Assembly: GCF_002954615.1 (NCBI RefSeq)
Contig: NZ_MSCJ01000001.1
Span: 1,612,001-1,676,000 of the forward strand
DNA from: Photobacterium angustum
Lineage (GTDB): Bacteria > Pseudomonadota > Gammaproteobacteria > Enterobacterales > Vibrionaceae
Length of the DNA stretch: 64,000 bases
Reading direction: 5' to 3'
The stretch's first letter is position 1. Every line of letters starts with the position of its first letter. The notes beneath the pieces were generated by a model. The model did no database searches. It saw only the letters and a list, made by a program, of their open reading frames with translations, and was not told the DNA's origin. Made by a program: the position numbers and the translations under genes. This document shows positions 59,905 to 64,000 of the stretch, one piece after another.

Positions 59905-62900
59905 TTAAGCAGTTTCTTTTGTCGGTATTTTTAGCTTATGGAATAAACGATATAGCACCGGAACAACGATTAACGTTAATACGGTAGCGAAACTTAAACC
60001 AAACATAATGGTCACTGCCATTGGCTTAAAGAACACATCTGGTAATAGCGGTAACATACCTAAAACAGTGGTGATAGCAGCCATACACACAGGACGTACA
60101 CGACTGACAGCCGCATCTAACACAGCTAAATATTTATCTTTACCACTGGCTATCTCAATCTCAATTTGGTCTAACAATACGATACCGTTTTTCACCAACA
60201 TACCGGATAGACTTAAGAAACCAAGCAGTGCCATGAAACCAAATGGCGTATTAAGTAACAACAAACCTAATGTCACACCAATAATTGCCAATGGCACGGT
60301 TGCCCAAACGATCAATGCTTCTTTTACCTTATTGAAAAGCAATACAGTAATTAAGAACATCGCCAAATAACCCATCGGCATCGTTTGGAATAACGAGGCT
60401 TGCGCGTCTGCTGATGATTCATACTCGCCCCCCCATTCCAAGGTGTACCCCTCTGGCAGTTCAATATCTGCGATTGCTGGCATAATACGTTTTTGTACTG
60501 TCGCTGCCGTTTCTTCACCAATAGGATCTGGATCAGCCATTACCGTTAACACACGTTTACGATTTTTACGCACCACTAATGGATCTTCCCAACGTACATT
60601 GACACCTAGCACCACTTGTTGAAGTGGAATATAACCTTGAATGGCAGGGCTCCAGATCTTCATGCCTTCTATGGTGCTAATGTCGACTCGCTCATCTTCA
60701 GGCAAACGTGCCACGATTGGCATTAAGTTTGTGCCCTCACGATAGAGACCAATGTTGATCCCTGAAAATGCCATTTGCAGTAACTCATCAACATCTTTTT
60801 TAGTAATGCCATAGCGTCTTGCTTGGCTTTCATTAAATATCGGCTCAATTACTTTGGTGCGCTCTCGCCAGTCATGACGAATATTGAATGCGCCAGGATC
60901 TGCATTCATCACATCCACCACTTGCGACGCAATTCCACGTAGTATGGTTGGATCTGATCCAACAATTCTCGCTTCAATTTTAGCGCCGGATGAAGGCCCT
61001 AACATGACTAGTTTGGCTTTGTATTCAATTTCGGGAAATTGTTTATCTAATTGTTCTCGGAAATTTTTCATCACAGGAACAACACTATCAAATGAGTCAA
61101 CACGCACAATTAACTCACCATAAGCGGCATAGCTTTTCTCTGGTGCATACGTCAACATGAAACGTTGCGAACCTTTACCCGCACTTGAACTGACATATTC
61201 TACGCCCTTTTCCGCTGCGACCACTTTCTCAAGCTGTTTTAGCGTATTATTGGTAGCACGGATATCGGTCCCTTCAGGAAGCCATACATCCACCATAAAC
61301 ATTGGCGTTGTTGATGCAGGAAAGAACGATTGTTTCAATAATGTAAAGCCATACAAACTCCCACCTAGCATCAGGATCAAGGTGATCACTGTTAGCCATG
61401 CACGACGCATGCAAAACTCTAATGACTTACGGTATACGGTGAAGAAAATACCTCCATACGGATCTTTTTGATCGCTATCTTGATCCACCTTGACGTTTTT
61501 AAAGAACAGATCCGCAAAGAATGGCGTTAACGATATCGCTGTAAACCAACTCAACATCAGTGAGATCAGAAGCACCGTAAATAGTGTTCGACAATATTCA
61601 CCCGTTGAATCTTGCGATAAACCAATTGGCGCAAATGCCATTACTGCAATGACTGTTGCCCCTAGCAGTGGCCACTTGGTTTGAGTCACAATGTCAGAAG
61701 CCGCTTGCATTCGCGTTCGCCCCTTCTGCATGCCTATCAATATTCCTTCGACCACGACTATGGCATTATCCACCAGCATACCCAGTGCAATAACTAAGGC
61801 GCCTAAAGAGATACGCTGTAAATCGATCGCTAACCACTTCATAAACACAAAGGTGCCTAAAACAGTCAGGAGCAAGATTAAACCAATCAGTAAGCCTGAA
61901 CGAAGCCCCATAAAGAACAGCAGCACCACAATAACAATAGCTACTGCCTGACCTAAGCTAACAACAAAACCACTTACTGACTTATCTACTTCAATCGGCT
62001 GGCTATATACTGCATCAATATCAATACCCACTGGTTGTTGTTCTTTCAGTTCAGCCAGCCTTTGCATAACCCGTTGGCCTACTTCAACAACATTAACGCC
62101 AGCGACAAAAGAAATACCAACGTTCAGCGCTTCTTTGCCGTTAAAGCTAACTAAGTTATCTGGAATCTCCTTAAAACCTTTTTTGATCTCTGCGACATCT
62201 CGAAGGTAAATCAGCCCATTAGCGCCTTTATCGGTAATGATTAAATCGCCCAGTTCATCAACATTTTTGAATTCACCAGTAGGATGAACGCGAACATATT
62301 CATCGCCAATACGAACTGCGCCCGCACTCGTAACTAAATTTTGTGTCGCTAAAATGTTGTAAATTGTATCTAAAGAAATGCCGAGGCTACTGAGTCGCTG
62401 CATTGAGATTTCAATGAATACTTGCTCTTGCTGATTGCCAGTAACACCCACTTTTCCCACGCCATCAACAAGTTCAATTTCTCGGCGTAAGTAATCAACA
62501 TAATCACTGAGTTCTTTATAGCTATAACCTTCACCCGTTATTGCTAACAAAATGCCGTAAACATCACCGAAATCATCAATGACTTTAGGCTTTGCGACTC
62601 CTGGAGGTAAGTTAGAGGATATATCATTAACCTTACGGCGTAATTCATCCCAAATTTGTGGTAAATCGTCAGGGCCATAATTGTTTTTCATGGTCACTGT
62701 GATTTGTGACAATCCTCGACTCGAAATAGAATTCACTTCATCAACATAAGTTAACTGCTGAATCGCTTTTTCTATAGGATAGGTCACTTCTTCTTCAACT
62801 TGCTGTGGTGTCGCCCCTGGATAAGAGGTAACAACCATAGCGTCTTTAATAGTAAATGCCGGATCTTCTAATTGGCCTAAACCAAAGAAAGAAAAGGTGC

Positions 62901-62979
62901 CACCGACAAGAAATATTAGCGTCAGCATCCAGCTGATCACTTTATTCTTAATGAAATAAGTCGCGATATCTTGCTTCAT
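59905..62979 (-). CDS. RND-family efflux pump inner-membrane subunit
   Basis: Encodes 1024 residues with the RND layout: one N-terminal helix, a periplasmic domain, a six-helix cluster (about 330-540), a second periplasmic domain and a final helix cluster. VVTSYPGATPQQVEEEVTYP and the helix-4 segment ALGMLVDNAIVVVEGI are landmarks. In AcrB the helix-4 proton-relay pair is DD; here it reads DN. This is a subfamily feature rather than a defect. The pump would work with the fusion protein encoded upstream and an outer-membrane channel not in the window. Its ATG shares one base with the fusion-protein stop. Confidence 0.92.
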   Translation of the reverse strand: MKQDIATYFIKNKVISWMLTLIFLVGGTFSFFGLGQLEDPAFTIKDAMVVTSYPGATPQQVEEEVTYPIEKAIQQLTYVDEVNSISSRGLSQITVTMKNNYGPDDLPQIWDELRRKVNDISSNLPPGVAKPKVIDDFGDVYGILLAITGEGYSYKELSDYVDYLRREIELVDGVGKVGVTGNQQEQVFIEISMQRLSSLGISLDTIYNILATQNLVTSAGAVRIGDEYVRVHPTGEFKNVDELGDLIITDKGANGLIYLRDVAEIKKGFKEIPDNLVSFNGKEALNVGISFVAGVNVVEVGQRVMQRLAELKEQQPVGIDIDAVYSQPIEVDKSVSGFVVSLGQAVAIVIVVLLFFMGLRSGLLIGLILLLTVLGTFVFMKWLAIDLQRISLGALVIALGMLVDNAIVVVEGILIGMQKGRTRMQAASDIVTQTKWPLLGATVIAVMAFAPIGLSQDSTGEYCRTLFTVLLISLMLSWFTAISLTPFFADLFFKNVKVDQDSDQKDPYGGIFFTVYRKSLEFCMRRAWLTVITLILMLGGSLYGFTLLKQSFFPASTTPMFMVDVWLPEGTDIRATNNTLKQLEKVVAAEKGVEYVSSSAGKGSQRFMLTYAPEKSYAAYGELIVRVDSFDSVVPVMKNFREQLDKQFPEIEYKAKLVMLGPSSGAKIEARIVGSDPTILRGIASQVVDVMNADPGAFNIRHDWRERTKVIEPIFNESQARRYGITKKDVDELLQMAFSGINIGLYREGTNLMPIVARLPEDERVDISTIEGMKIWSPAIQGYIPLQQVVLGVNVRWEDPLVVRKNRKRVLTVMADPDPIGEETAATVQKRIMPAIADIELPEGYTLEWGGEYESSADAQASLFQTMPMGYLAMFLITVLLFNKVKEALIVWATVPLAIIGVTLGLLLLNTPFGFMALLGFLSLSGMLVKNGIVLLDQIEIEIASGKDKYLAVLDAAVSRVRPVCMAAITTVLGMLPLLPDVFFKPMAVTIMFGLSFATVLTLIVVPVLYRLFHKLKIPTKETA

Positions 62980-64000
62980 TATTGTTGTCCCTCCTTAGCC
63001 AATACCACCACTTTTTGTCCCTCTCGTAAGCGGTTAACGCCTGTAACAACAACTTGTTCCCCTTGTTTAACACCAGATTTTAATCGTACCCCTTCAGGCA
63101 CAACTTTATCTGTTACCACAAGGCGTTTCGACACCGTATTGTCAGGTGTCAGTATCCAAACATATTTCTGATTAGAGGCGATATCATCACCGTCTAAATT
63201 AAATAAGGCTTCAAGTGGTACGATTTGCTGCCCAACTTGATAAACTTGTAACTTCTGAGCATCGGCCTCAACTTCAACTGGCATGCCTTCCAAAATAAAC
63301 TGATCTTTAGGCATCGGCATCGTTAAGGTTACGAGAAATGAACCCGATTCAGGATCAGGTTCAGTGGTAAACTCTTTTAATGTCACCACATATTTTTGGT
63401 TATTCGGTAAAATGACTTTCGAAGAAGACCCCTGTGCTTTATTAACATCCAAAATACTTTGTTTGGAATAAATCATATCTGGCGCTTGGATCTCGATATC
63501 AACAGAGTCAATGCTATGAATATTCATAATCTGCTGACCTACTTTGATATTTTCAAATTGCTCAACTGGAATAGTCGAAATCACACCACTAAATGGGGCT
63601 TTAAGCGAAGTAAAACTTAATTTTAATTTAGCTAAATCAAGATTTGCTTTCGCAATACTTCGCTTAGCTTTTAATTCATCAAATTGAGACTGAGGTAAAT
63701 AGCCATTTTTTAATAATGTTGCTGAACGGCGGTATTGGCTATCAATAACATTGTATTTAGCTTGAGCATCATCCACCTCTAATGTGTAATCACGTGGATC
63801 TAATCGCGCTAATACCTGCCCTTTTTTAACGGTGTCTCCTGAACGCACTAATATTTGCGTAATCTCTCCAGCAATACGAAATGATAAAATAGATTTATCA
63901 GCTGCTGAAGCCACTGCTGGAAACGTTAATTTCGGTGATTGTTTACCTGACTGTACCTGCTGTACCTTGACTCGCGGTTGCGCTTCGCGCGGCTCAACAC
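62979..64000 (-). CDS. RND efflux membrane fusion protein, 5' end beyond the window
   Basis: The reading frame runs without a stop from the TAA at 62979 to the window end, so the gene is cut at its 5' end; at least 339 codons are present. Upstream residues read VEPREAQPRVKVQQV, the usual segment between the signal anchor and the first beta domain. The lipoyl half-motifs (SFRIAGEITQILVRSGDTVKKGQVLARLDP region) and the helical hairpin are clear. It links the pump to an outer-membrane channel. Its stop overlaps the start of the pump gene by one base. Confidence 0.93.
   Translation of the reverse strand, partial: VEPREAQPRVKVQQVQSGKQSPKLTFPAVASAADKSILSFRIAGEITQILVRSGDTVKKGQVLARLDPRDYTLEVDDAQAKYNVIDSQYRRSATLLKNGYLPQSQFDELKAKRSIAKANLDLAKLKLSFTSLKAPFSGVISTIPVEQFENIKVGQQIMNIHSIDSVDIEIQAPDMIYSKQSILDVNKAQGSSSKVILPNNQKYVVTLKEFTTEPDPESGSFLVTLTMPMPKDQFILEGMPVEVEADAQKLQVYQVGQQIVPLEALFNLDGDDIASNQKYVWILTPDNTVSKRLVVTDKVVPEGVRLKSGVKQGEQVVVTGVNRLREGQKVVVLAKEGQQ

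Noticed and set aside
1..64000. tRNA or rRNA genes
   Set aside because: No T-arm or rRNA-like sequence was noticed by eye; a tRNA search program would settle it.

Overview
The window is a stretch of gammaproteobacterial chromosome, most likely from a Vibrionaceae member and probably Photobacterium. The evidence is MukBEF condensin with cmoM and elyC, a torECA operon for trimethylamine N-oxide respiration, a PilZ gene next to mfd as in Vibrio, a CRP-type site before a ribosome hibernation factor, and AT-rich intergenic DNA. No rRNA, tRNA, CRISPR array, integrase or intact transposase was seen.

Region by region. 1-2040: two small envelope genes and a C-terminal remnant of pepT, each followed by a near-identical terminator hairpin. 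2100-7750: an AT-rich accessory island with a two-gene Hachiman anti-phage system (hamA nuclease-like, hamB helicase), an uncharacterised 607-residue gene on the same strand, and a 26-bp tandem repeat upstream of hamA. 7747-11656: a LysR regulator, a CHASE-GGDEF diguanylate cyclase, a TSUP exporter and a truncated haemoglobin. 11790-15737: torE-torC-torA, including a 56-residue torE. 15969-24255: cmoM-mukF-mukE-mukB divergent from elyC. 24600-27867: cystine transporter, ribosome hibernation factor, small RRM protein and ion channel.

28037-34210 is the lipid A and uptake cluster comEC, msbA, lpxK, ycaR, kdsB. 34242-37673 holds membrane proteins (DUF2062, HdeD-like, DedA) and a beta-barrel outer membrane protein with a long upstream region. 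38362-41502 is lolCDE, followed by PilZ and mfd. 45875-47340 carries an acetyltransferase, a YecH-like protein and an FKBP isomerase. 47419-53118 is the conserved hinT-ycfL-lpoB-thiK-(DUF6279 lipoprotein)-ycfP-ndh neighbourhood, with the DUF6279 gene where Escherichia coli has nagZ. 53460-58628: a chemoreceptor, two EamA transporters and a LysR regulator. 58782-59813: pyrC with a PurR-like box. 59905-64000: an RND efflux pump whose fusion-protein gene runs off the window end.

Most of the window is ordinary core genome. The least explained part is the island at 2.1-7.4 kb, where the 607-residue gene beside Hachiman is the best candidate for an undescribed defence component. Several leader structures (before an EamA gene, before pyrC, and between torC and torA) are also not explained by the genes.
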